Shown in pieces: positions 26,073 to 38,522 of a DNA stretch of 39,996 nucleotides. The notes below the pieces were generated by a model. It was not told where the DNA came from, ran no database searches, and worked only from the letters and a program-made list of their open reading frames with translations. Source of the DNA: Lingula anatina (Eukaryota > Brachiopoda > Lingulata > Lingulida > Lingulidae); contig NW_019773847.1 in the NCBI RefSeq assembly GCF_001039355.2, positions 92,963 through 132,958 on the forward strand, in the 5' to 3' direction. The number at the start of each line of letters is the position of its first letter. Positions within the stretch are counted from its first letter, which is position 1. Both the position numbers and the translations under genes were made by a program.

Positions 26073-26282
26073 TAGTGTAGTAAATATCACCACGACCACC
26101 AAGACACGCCCTCTCCGTACCAATAAACAAATATTTGAGCTGCATATTACAAGATGTGTACACCGCTTTGTTGCCCCATTGCCTTTATCATAGATACTTG
26201 TAGATCTTATCGTGATTTCAGATTAGGTCGTCCCTCTTATTTATTAGTTCTAAAAACTTAGAACCTCCGGAAAGTCATCGGT
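26071..26282. repeat. Direct repeat copy 2, 212 bp
   Basis: Second copy of 25631-25842. It starts exactly where the B2 arm ends, whereas copy 1 has unrelated poly(A)-rich sequence there. The pair could be filled and empty alleles of a B-element insertion. Confidence 0.85.
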
Positions 26283-27996
26283 GGTGAGAAAATTTTAAAG
26301 TCACGAGATGCACAGTGCATGGATATGCACGTAGTACTGCACTTATGTGCATGTATGCAATACATTATAATGCAACGCAGTGTTTTATTGGCGCAGATAT
26401 GTGACGGTGCATGTAAAAAGGGCCCCTTTTTTAATAAATAATAAGTTGTCGCCGATTCTGCTATGAAATAACGGTGTTGGTGGAATATTCCAACTCGAGA
26501 TTCCCCATATATATTAGAGTTGCATATACATGTATTATTTATTGACACTTGAGCTTTTTTTGTTAGCCAATATATAGTAGTATATATAGTTTAATTTGAC
26601 GTCACGCGCCGTCCCCCTTTTGGAGTGCGTGTATTGCACTTGTGATACAGTTCACGATCCACTTAATGAGTGTACAGTATTTGTAGACCATACTGTCTTG
26701 GCTGTTCTGTAAGTAACACGGCGTTTACTTCCTAAAGCATTAATTAAAGGATCGTTTCTTTGGCCACATCATTTTGTGGAAGAAACCGGCGTAATTTGCG
26801 TGCGACTAGGAGGCAGCGTAACGGTAGGTCTACGTGTTTTCCTGCAGGTTTGCTGGGTTACATAACTTGTTTTTGGTAATTTATTGTCCTAGCGACAGAC
26901 TCACTTATGTCATAAACCTGGCATAAATAGGTGAGGGTAGAGCTAGGAGTGTAAAACAAATAATTGATAGAGAGGGACGGGAGCTGACAAGGGGAAAGGA
27001 GAGAGAACTGAAAGACTTGAAAAGTGCTTGGCAAATGAATCGTTTTGTAGAAAGAACATTATTATGAACCTCATAATGTTAACATACTTCCTTTCCCGTG
27101 AGCTGACGGTCCAATATACAGGGCACAGTGTTTATAAATATGTTTGAACTAGAATTATAAAGAAACGATATCTAAAAGTTAGGATCTCTCGACCTAGAAC
27201 TAAACGTACGACATACGGTCAACATACAGTACCAAAACACATGGATAATTCGTGGGCTCCTATGCTATGGCAGCCCCTTCAAATAACCGAGTAGCTTTGA
27301 TCGAGCACACTAAAACTATTGAGCTGTTCTCGCAAAAGGGTATTATTCGAGGAAAATATTAGACCACACAAAAAATTGTTTTTCTTCAAAAATGGAAACA
27401 GCTTTTTGAAAAACCCTGTATCTAAAATTCCGCAAATACTGAGATATTGATTTAATGTTGGCCATCACATATTGTCATAGCCCCATTTTTGAAGGGAGTG
27501 AGGGTAGGGCTATGGCTAATAATGCACCCCTCTCGTTACTGCTGAAATTTTTGACAACAGGTGTATTAAATCCAGTACGATATTGATGTCCACTCTGTTG
27601 TGATTTGTCTTCCACAAAACCATACTCCTCCTGTTTTTATGTCACGATTAAAAACCATAAAGCAAGGCAAAAGTAGCAGGATGTCTTGATCGAGATTCTG
27701 TTTAGGTCTCGGAACATTTCCCTCACGGTACACGAATAATTATGGGCTGTACGCGCTGTTATATAAGGGGAATGTTAACATAAAGTAGATACTTAGGAGG
27801 TCCCTGGGCGCTAAAAAACCTCAAGTTTGCAAATATCGGACAAAATCTTAACTATATATATATTGTTTGATAAAACTATCTCGTAATCAGAGCCAGTTAC
27901 TGCCCTGCATCAAATCGTCCCATGTGTAAACGTTATCAATAAACACAGGCGGAGGTTATCAAATATGTCATAAAGTAAAGCCCAAGGAATGCTGTC
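26283..27996. other. Intergenic region, no gene recognised
   Basis: No coding exon recognised. It contains a cluster of ATGCAC/GTGCAT words (26309-26357) and a perfect TGACGTCA palindrome (26597-26604) beside TA-rich DNA. This could be regulatory for SLC26-2 or chance. Confidence 0.5.
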
Positions 27997-28260
27997 CAAG
28001 GACCCATTCAAAATAGATGATCCGAGTACTAATTGATCCGCCGACTAAATATGGCCGACCACACTTCAAAAGAGATGCCGCTGATTCTTTCTGTTCTCCC
28101 CGCCTCCACACTCGCCATTAAATCTCGACTCCAAGGTTTAATTGCTAGGCCCCTGCAGCGACGGCGAGAATCAGCAGCATCTCTTTTGAAGTGCGGTCGG
28201 CCATATTTAGTCGGCGGATCAGTTAGTACTCGGATCATCTATTCTGAATGGGACCCAAGA
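27997..28260. mobile_element. Foldback/MITE element C1 (about 264 bp)
   Basis: The left arm begins TCCAAGGACCCATTCAAAAT and runs through AGATGATCCGAGTACTAATT, GATCCGCCGACTAAATATGG and CACTTCAAAAGAGATG to about 28087. The right arm, 28167-28257, is its reverse complement with about five mismatches over 90 bp. The centre, with CTCCCCGCCTCCACACTCG and TTAAATCTCGACTCC, resembles the inner part of the B family. There is no transposase frame, so it would depend on enzyme supplied elsewhere. Confidence 0.85.
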
Positions 28261-28345
28261 TTTGCTTCTGTTAATTCTTAACAGTTTGGCTTTACCCGTT
28301 AAATATCGTTACGGCATTGCAATGTATATATCGGAATAGCTATCG

Positions 28346-28470
28346 GGTGGTCTTGTGGTGAGGGTTTGACTCCATTCGAGGACACACGTACAGGTACTAG
28401 CCCCCCATTCAGGTTACTTGCTGTCTCTTCGCGTGACACTCAGAGGTTCAGAGCCCCAGCAGGAGTAAAG
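28346..28470 (+). repeat. Possible tRNA-derived SINE head
   Basis: GGGTGGTCTTGTGGTGAGGG resembles a pol III A box region. GGTTCAGAGCCCC downstream is one or two bases from a B box. The spacing (about 90 bp) is longer than usual, so this is a weak call. Confidence 0.2.
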
Positions 28471-29742
28471 TTCCCGTGGTCTGGCAGTGAAGGGTATTGT
28501 TCGAATGAAAGTTTTCAAGACGAATTATATAAGTTAATAATGCAGCCAAACTGTTTTCTCCCCGGGGAGGTCAGGTCGTCTACAGCCGGACCATAAGATG
28601 TGCCATTGTTATAATGTAGAATATAGGGAAAAGCGTTTGGAACCCCCCGGTGGAGCTGAACCCTTAGAGGTACATACGAACCGAGCATCGGTGGAGCGTG
28701 GATTCCCAGTAACACATATAAACCACTTCTACTAGTTTCATATACGACTCGAATAAATTTGACATGAGATAGGATAAATTGAATTGATCACTCGATGACC
28801 GTAAAAGAGCTTAAGACTGCTCCTTTCTTTAAATTTTTGGTCAAAAATTTGACCTACTTTTCTGCTCTATTGACATACAGTATAGAATGCTAGCAGAAAA
28901 ATCCGTTCAAACATCATTTACATGTAAAATTAAACAATGCCTTTTGGTAATCATCTTAGTTATACTACTTGACACTATATGCTGGCATTTGGTTGACTTT
29001 TGTGGCAAAAAGTTGACTTGATATGTATCTTTAATTTAGACCACCAGTCCATGCTCATCAGAGCACTACCCGCACCTTTGCTTGTAGTGTACTCGCCAAC
29101 ATTTCAAAGATGAAGATACCTGTAGGTCCATTTTACGCGTTTTATCTACAATAAAATGCCCTGCGCCGTCTAGTGTGACCAGTCAGATGGACGCAGGTGA
29201 TTCACTTGACGGAGCAGATGGTACGTGTGGAGACTCCTGTGTCATTATTTTTAATCTACAACTTTCGTACAGTAATCAGATAACCGCATGCTGACACGAA
29301 TTAAAAAAGTCAATAAGTCAGACAGGCCAGTTGTATAACTAGTACACTCGGCCTGAGCAGGCATCGCTGGGTAGACTTTTTGAAAAGTTCGCCATATGTG
29401 CACTTTTAAATATAAGGTAAGAAACATATATACATGTATTGTAAAGTAAGATACGTAAGTTTTCAATTGAAGGGATACGAAATTAAAAAAGAAAATGAAA
29501 AATTAGTCATTTGTCATGAGGTCAGATGTTGTCGGATTTTGACCAACAGGCGACAAGTATATTAACCATGTGCTATCCGCCTTAGGTTATGTGATAAAAG
29601 GATATTACCAAATACTTGTTAACTCCGTAAGACGTTCACATAATATGTAGATAGGTCAGAAAAGCCCACTTGTTCTGTGTGGAGACACCCTTAAGGCCGC
29701 AACAATATGCTCTCTCTATATATATTCACACTTATTTACTAA
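28471..29742. other. Intergenic region, no gene recognised
   Basis: No exon resembling a known protein and no clear repeat structure, apart from TA-rich patches. Confidence 0.5.
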
Positions 29743-29980
29743 GGGTTCATTCTCAATGAAACTATCGTTCTACTTAGATCGACCCAACTCCACGGCGAAT
29801 CTCGCTGAACACAATCAGATTAACAGATTGACACGCCTATCTAACATTGAGTAGAATACAGAGAAGTTGGTAATTATACGAGTGTGTAGGAAACAAGAGT
29901 AGGCATGTCAGTCTGTTAAACTGACTGCATTCAGCGAGAGTCCCCGTACATAGAACGACATTTCCATTGGGAATGAGCCC
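29743..29980. mobile_element. Foldback/MITE element A2 (about 238 bp)
   Basis: The left end GGGTTCATTCTCAATGAAAC TATCG and the right end CATTGGGAATGAGCCC are inverted relative to each other. Inside lie AATCTCGCTGAACACAATCA and its inverted partner TGACTGCATTCAGCGAGAGT. It is the same family as A1 at 25178-25423, but arms and centre have drifted. No clear target-site duplication is visible. Confidence 0.8.
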
Positions 29981-30437
29981 AAATTCTTTGAACATTTCTG
30001 TTGTCACCAGCGCGAAGTTTATCACTTCATTTTAGAAATGAATTTATTACCCAGTTGGCTTCTGCAGAAAGTCTTTGATGTACACGAGGCACGCGTCGGT
30101 GCACGTATTTGCGAAACAAAAAGGGATATCATATATAAGCAACAGTGCAAGGTTGACAGTCACGAAGATTTACACGTGACATCGTCCTTTATATATTCCA
30201 ATTCTACAAAATGCTTTTATCAACCGAAGCAATAAATAATAATATTTTAGTCGAGATCAAATTGTTAATCTTGTCATCATTAGAAGAGCGCATTTATAGG
30301 CCTATGCTGTAGAAACAAAAAATATTGAAATAGCACATCGTGTGCTTGTCCTTAAAATGTTTAATGGTTTAATTTATCTGCTAACTTTGGTCGTGAAATA
30401 TTTTAATGTTTATTGCAGGCGTTAGGTAATTGACAAG

Positions 30438-33400
30438 ATGAATGAAACCACAGACACGCATGGGTCCACGGAGGAACCAAACGGGGGACTACGGCATCGT
30501 GCATCGTTTTCCCAAACGGGAACAACAGATTCCACTTCCGGTGCAGAAGGATCTAATACACAAGCGCCCTCTACAAAAAATGGATCGGAAGATGTCAGGA
30601 CAATACGGGTACTTCGACCGGTGTACTCCCAGTCGGCTTTTGATACATTATATGAGCATACCATGCCAGAGGAAAAAACAGTTAAAGACCACGTTCATCA
30701 CACGTGGCGAAAACGCTGTGCGTGTTCTTCTGAATGCTTCAAAGCGTTTCTACTGCAACTGTTTCCGTTTGTTGGTATTATGCGCCAGTATAAATTCCCG
30801 CTGTGGCTGATATCTGATATTGTGGCGGGGATAACTGTGGGGATAATGAATCTACCCCAAGGTAGGGTCAAATACTACATCAAGCTTTCATTTTAAAACT
30901 GCCCCAAAGTACTATTGAATGTTTTATGTGTAACCCCCCCCCATTTCCAATCGAAGTCAAACCATTTTTATATGCAGAATGTCAATAACAATATAAGTAT
31001 CAAAATCATACTTACATCTTTAGACATTTGAAATTATGATGAGCAAAGCTCTCTTTAAAGAACTATTAATTGACGCTGTAATTCATGTCAAAATGGATAT
31101 TCTAAGATCATGTGGATGAATTATCACAGAGGTCGATCTTTAATTTTCAATCGTCTAAATTTTATATATTAGCTACAGCCTGTACAGCCGCTAAAGGTAT
31201 TTTTTTCAGGTATGGCATATGCATTGGTGAGTGGTCTTCCATCGATTCATGGTTTATATGCATCGTTCTTCCCTCCGTTGGTCTATTTCTTTTTCGGATC
31301 ATCCAGACACATTTCTATAGGTACGTGAAGCACGCAATGTGTTAGGTGAGACAGGAGTCATTGCGTTCAGCTGGAACTTACATATCCGGAAACACAATCA
31401 CTATCAGAACAAAATGGCATCGTCTATCGTTGTAATTCTACACCGTAGATCATATAATAGCGTATGACACTGAAGCATGAATTTTGACTAAACAATAAAC
31501 ACATATAGGCCTAACTTTGGATATATAGGGCCTATATTGGATTTATTACTGTAAGGTCTACCATTAGAAAACAGATGATTTATTTTTTGTACCTTTTTTG
31601 GTACACAGGAGTTTAGTGGTAACTCTTTACACAAGAAGGTATCAATTCATCTCACGCATTACTTTCTTTTGCCAGCATCTGCTGCAGTGGCAAGTCTTCT
31701 TGTTGGCTCTTTTGTTGACAAGCAGACGGCAAACTGGACCCCGTCCACCTCGTTGCTTAACAACAGTACCGATAATACGTCACTGGAGAACGAGATGACG
31801 TGTAACGTTGACACCACCGACTACCAGGAGTGTGTAGACTTTAAGATTAACCTCGTCGTGGCTCTGACGCTGTTAGCGGGCTGTTGGCAGGTATGGTTTT
31901 CAGTTAAAATATGTGTTGTTTGCTCTCGATCGAACATTGAATTTAGCCGACAAAGAGGGGGGTTTTATAAAAAAAGTTACTTAATTTGTTTTTTGGAGTC
32001 TATTGACTGAAGCATCCTCAGCAAATTGTGGTTGTTCTGACGGTGGTTTGTACCCTCATTGATAGCCGGCATACATTTAGGTATGTCCAAAGTAACAATA
32101 TTGGGGGTCAGTCATTTTAAATATATTTCTGATTAATATAACAAAGTCGACTTTTTGTAGTTCGGTATCCGATTTTTGCATGCAGTTTCGACTGATCAGA
32201 AACACTTTTCAGCCTTAAAAGAGTTTTTGTGAAACTGGGCCCTAAGTGTAAAGAAAAAAAAAACATCTGTCTTACCTCTGTGGCCAATTAACCACAAATA
32301 TCCTTCATCATCGGCTTGCCTTCGTTAAAAAAATATGTATCTTCCAGTTGCTGCAGGGCATACTCCGCCTTGGCTTCATCACCAACTACTTGTCTGACCC
32401 CCTCGTCAGTGGATTCACCACTGGAGCCGCCTGTCACGTGTTTTCTTCACAGATTAAACACGTCTTTGGAGTCAGTGTTAAGACTGTGCCAAGTCCATTC
32501 AAACTGATAAGCGTAAGTTAAGTAAAATTATATTGCGTGGTGTGCACCTTTAATTCTCATAGTATTTTTTTTGCGAGTTGTGATTCAAAATCCTTGTGAA
32601 ACTTAATGTTAAGATCCGTTGATTTCTTATACTAATAGAATTTCAGTCCCTTGATTTCAGCATAAATACATGTACCAAAACCATTGCTCATTATATAAGT
32701 TTTTTACGTATAATAACCATTAATATTAATATAGACCAATCCTTGGATAAAGAACTTCGTATACAATAGGTTTTATAACACGGATTGTTTTTCACGACAA
32801 TATACGTTATGTTTCAGTTTTACATCCAGTTTTTCCCTGCTCTACCCCAGACCAATTTGACGGCTCTGATCATGTCAGCCATATGTATTCTTACTCTGGT
32901 TCTTATTAAAGAGTGTATCAACGCTAGATTTAAGTCCAAAATGAAGGTACCAATTCCTGCAGAGCTACTGGTGGTAGGTACCATCCATTTTCTTTAAAAA
33001 CGACCCGTCGAAATATTTTGACTAAATAATGCTAATTTTTTTTCTTGGGGTTTATCAGAAAAGCAAACCAAGATTTCCAATTCAGATTTACACGTGTATC
33101 TCTGACTTCACAAAAATATGTTCCCTTATAAATACACACAACGCAGAATTTTATTTGAATGGGCTGATATATGTATTTTGATATATTTTATTAAATATGT
33201 TAAGACTGAGCCTTTGCAAGCCTTTTATCGCAATAATAACAATATGGTGTCATTTATGCATTTATCTTTGACTTTTTTGTTAGTATATATTTTTAACAAA
33301 CATCTTGGTTTAATTTTCATATTAGGTAATAGGTGGCACTGTAGTGTGTTACTTTGTCAAACTGGACGAGGTTTACGACTTGGTTGTGGTTGGTGATATT

Positions 33401-36400
33401 CCAACAGGGTAAGACTTAAGAAATTTGGTGCATGTTTGGGTTCGCGTGCGTTGTTTGTGTGTGCATGCGCGCGTGCACTCGCATGTGTGTTTGTGTGTGT
33501 GTGTGTGTGGGGGGGCAGCGTTTAAATATCGCTAATCGCTCTCTTAGACTTTTCGAAATAGGTATTCGCACTTCAGGCAATGATGTTTCCAGTAATTCCT
33601 TATTTAAATGTATATTATGAAATCACTCATTTTTCTTCAATATTGTATAGTATATGACGCTCTGACGTGTTTAACCTTCTTTCCACCATATAACGACTGG
33701 GCATCTTGCTACAAAATCTGTCTTCAGTATTCCGCACCCTAGTATCCCACCGGCTAAATATTTCGGAGAAGTTGTCCTTGACTCGCTCGTCGTGGCAATC
33801 GTTGCCTTCAGCATCAACTTGTCTATGGCGAAGATACTGGCCAAGCCCCATGGTTATACTATAGACGCTAACCAGGTACACATCTTGCGTCCCTTCTCCC
33901 AACAAACGAGTGCTAAGATTTAAAGGATATTCTATGTCAAGCATTAAATTTAATAGCACTGAACCCAATGGTAACATTTTCATCGACCTAAACAAATCTG
34001 GTTGGAATGCACTTATGGGTTATTTTTAATGTGTTAGTTACTCTCCAAGAATGTTGGTCCTTCGGCAAACCTTTGGTTTCACCTTAATATCTCTGCATTC
34101 TGAAAAGTTTAAGAATAATGTGCTATTCATTTCAGGAACTTGTTGCTTATGGTCTGAGCAATGTGGTGGGCGGGTTCTTCACTGCCTTCGCCTCCGGGGC
34201 CTCCATGTCAAGAAGCTGCGTGCAGGAGTCGGCGGGGGGCAAGACACAGGTAAAGGCCACGTCGGTTATGAATAAAATGCAATTTCGGTAGTTTTCAGAA
34301 TTCTACAAATAACCCCGATAAGTTTTAATGGCAAAGGCCTTTTCTTGTGGCGCCTTTTTTAAAATTCTATTCTTGCACTTTCAAAATCTTACAGGATCAT
34401 GAGGATGTCCCCATGAGTTTCAATAATAGGGGTCTTTTCGGGAGGTCAAGTTATTTTTTAAAAAAGTATTCTGGTGATTTCAAATCACGAAACACGAATT
34501 ATCAGTGCGAAGTACAGGGCTGTTTTTTGTGACTTGTCGTTCTTTCAAAATGCGAATCAGGTTATTTCTAAAATCTATAAATGTGCAAACGTAGCGTAGC
34601 GTTTTAAGATACATCTAATATCTTCCAAATTGTGTGTGCTAGTCTATTGTTGGACCAAATTGTTATCACTATTAAAATTATTTCTTATGTATTCATCACA
34701 TTAATTTTTATCTCCATATTTTAGGTGGCGAGCATCATAGCCAGCGGTTTTATCCTTATTGTCATACTGGCTGCTGGACCACTGTTTAAAACACTTCCAA
34801 GGGTAGGCATATGTTTTTCTAAAAAAGTAAAGATTGAAAAGAAAAACGTTTTATATCCAATCAATAGCCATGAAACCCTCATATTCTTGTAAACATTTTG
34901 TACTGCTTTTGAAATAAGAATTATTATTAATGTTATATCATATTATATTTTTAGTGTGTTCTTGCCTCCATCATCATCGTAGCTCTGAAGGGCATGTTCC
35001 TGCAGGTCAAAGACCTGAAGAGGCTGTGGAAGATTTCAAAGTTTGATTTTGTAAGGAATCTGACTTTATTACCTTTACGATTGTGATGTCATCTATGATG
35101 AACAATGAACACAGCGCACGGCGTCACATCTAACACAGCGCAAAATGTCACACCTAACACAACAGCCCCCCCCCCCCCCCACACACACACCAATTACCCA
35201 AATCCGGGACCCACCAATGAATAGCAGTAATCGAAATGACGGAAGCGATAAACACAAGGTCCTTTTCTACAAGGTCCTAACATTCATGTAGAATGTATGA
35301 TAAATGAAACGTGCAATAGAAAAGGACCTTGTGTTCTACACTCATGGAAAAACGGGTCATATTGGTAAATGGTAATCAGAGTTAAGGCACCCTATGATTT
35401 TTTTAAAAACTTAAATTAATACTTTTCGGTTCATGAATGTTAGATAATCAAACGCACATTTGTAATATCTTTCTTTTCCAAATATTTAGGCGATCTGGAT
35501 TGTTACTTTCCTCGGAGTGGTTATCCTCAACGTGGACTATGGTCTCATGATTGGAGTTGGTTTCTCCCTGCTCACCGTCGTGTTCAGGACACAGTGGTAA
35601 GGCTTCTTAATTTATGGAATCAGATTCTGTAACTCATATAAAATTACAACTTAGTATTAAGGTGTTTCACGACTATATCCAAATGGTATGTAACCTAGAT
35701 CGGTTTAACGCCCGATATGGTTTTCTGATATGTAACTTATATGAGTCCGGTATGATTTAATGCGCTGTTTCTTATTGTTCTCTCTCTCATTAGGCCGTAC
35801 ACGTGTTTGTATGGGAGAGTACCCCATTCGGACATATACAGAGACAGCAATATATACAAGGCGGTAATTATACTTACATCATATTCGTATCAGATACCTG
35901 CACTTTTAATATTTGAATTTCACCATTCATGTTATTTGTGTCCATAGAAAGCACTCTTATATGCTACTGTATACAGAATGGCACCTATCAAAGTGGCATG
36001 GAGGTACACAATGTATACCAAATGACAACAGAGAACGTTTAACAACCACGAATTGAAAACAACAGCAAGAAGTGATTTTAAAAAATGAGTCCTCTATTTT
36101 GCCGAGCAAAATTTCTGTTGATTTCGTTGACGGGTGTTTCATAAATTTATATATCCAGGTCGAAGAGATTCCAGGTATCAAGATATTTCACTTTGAATCT
36201 TCTTTGTATTACGCCAACGCTGAACACTTTCGGAGCAAGCTGTACGCAGCTACTGGCTGTGATCCTGGACTCCTGAAAGCAAAACAGATGAAGAGCAAAG
36301 AGAAAAGAGAGGCGTTGGAGAAAGAAAGACAGAAGGAAGAGAAGAAGAGACAAAAAGCAGAGGTACGAGTTGAAATGAATATTTCACAAGCAAACAATGG

Positions 36401-37642
36401 CGTTGTTTATATTGGAAAAATACGTATGCTTTAAGATTTGAAATTTAATTTAGTCCTAGGATGACTTTGTAGCGTTCAAACCATAGGTTGGTATTTTTGA
36501 ATGGATAGATAATGATAATAAACAAAATATTAAGAAAGTTTTCACATACTGTCTGGTTTATTGCATGAAATAAATTGTAGCGTGTATACCAAGAATACCA
36601 CTAACCTTTGACCTTACTCCTTTTAATCGGTTTTTTATGCCAATTTATATTACTTGGGCATTATCGGTAAGGTATAAAGTATATGTTATTCCATCCATAG
36701 CTCGCATTGTACAATCTCAGATCAAATTCCGAACAATTACTTTTTATCATAATAAAGAAAAGAACGGGAAACGGAGTAAGTAACGGCGCCATGATTGGCC
36801 AGTCCAAAGAGGTTCTTACCTTGGAAATAGAAGATATCCGTCCAGAAGACAATGTGGCTACCGAGGGCGTGGTCCACGGAGAACCTCCACCACAGCCAGA
36901 CATCCACCACATCATAATTGACTGCTCAGCCATTACCTTTATTGACGCTGTTGGTATCAAGGTGCTGAAACAGGTAAAATAATTGCTCTCTCTTTCTCAA
37001 GTGATATCAAATCAAATAAGCCGTTTATAATACATGAAGGCCTATAGTGTTAAGATCAAATGAGTATATTTTGCTCGTCAAAAATCCATTATATATTTAG
37101 TTCGTTGTCTCTAAGTTATATGTTTCAGTACGGTTTTCCTGTATTGCTGTTTGTGGTTTAATCGTCAAATTTGTCACTCCAATATACTTGTTTGGTCTTA
37201 AAGCTTTTAAGTAATGTACCTTATCTTTCTTATTTAAGGTTTTATCAGAATACAAAGAAGTGAACATTCAGGTTGTTTTGGCACATTGCAGAGGTAGGTT
37301 AAACACAAGAAACTAAGTTACGTTTGTCGCAAAATGTTGAACAAGAAATTTTAGTATCTATAACGAGCTTTTCCAATACAGAATTAAAATTACGGTTAAC
37401 TTTACAGATGCTCTACGTCTGTGTTATAATTGTTTGAAGCAGGTCAGCGATTGGTATCATATTTTGTATTCCAAATTTTATAAGATGATTAAATTTCTAA
37501 AAACATCAACATTATTAGCTGCATCCAAAATATTAAGTTGCAGACGCTTTCCCTTGCTCTGAATGTAAGCCATGTCCTCTTTTTATTCTAGTGATATTTA
37601 GTATCTTTAGTAAAAGAAGACGACTTGAATTTTTGTCTTTTA

Positions 37643-37697
<55 letters not shown>

Positions 37698-38430
37698 ATT
37701 TGTGAAGTAAGCCCCCTGGTGAAAACGTTTCTAGGTAAACTTTATTGATATGTAATTGATATTAATCAGCCCAGCTCTCAGACATGCTCCACAAGAACGG
37801 TTTCATAGAGGACCACGGCAGAGACGTCGTATGTCTCATGGTGCACGACGCTGTCCTGATGGCTCTGGCGGATGACCTTGACCTACTTAAGAAGGTGAAA
37901 GAACGGTTTTCTCGGTTATATTGTAAATGATAACGAATGAAGCGCATAATTACAGTTTTGACAAGTAATCATTTACCGCCAGTTGTGCAGCTGGCACGCT
38001 ATGCTATAATCAGCACAAAAAGGTACTTGCAACAGAACCATAAGACATGTTCTTTTTTTCTCGTATTTTTGAAAAGTTATACATGTAAATATTGTAACAT
38101 GCACGAATTATCGTTCTGTATTCGTTCTGTTGTCCACAGAATGTTTTCTAGGGATAAGTATATCATTTGGGGCATTTTATTTAGCAGTTTTTCATGGCAG
38201 CTGCAGTTGATGTTGTAATGAAGTTTAACGTTTTATCCCAAATGGTCTCCATTTCTTTACAGTTAGAAGATGACACCCTCATCACATCCCACTCTCCAGA
38301 AATTGAAATGGCAGAGGAAAGCACAAACGATATGGAAGATACGCGGGTAAGTTTTATCTCATGGCAAAAAGTTCTGAATATAAATATACATATGATGTAA
38401 ATAGGTTACTTTTTGGGGGGTGATAACATC

Positions 38431-38522
<92 letters not shown>

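Noticed and set aside
28033-28281. 82-codon open frame on the + strand
   Set aside because: It lies within the inverted-repeat element C1 and the opposite strand is open too, as expected for a palindromic structure.
23236-28740. AACTAGTAGAAGTG at about 23240 and its reverse complement near 28728, as ends of a 5.5-kb element
   Set aside because: Only 14 bp match, no target-site duplication is seen, and the interval contains unrelated elements and two assembly joins. Chance or a shared repeat fragment is likelier.
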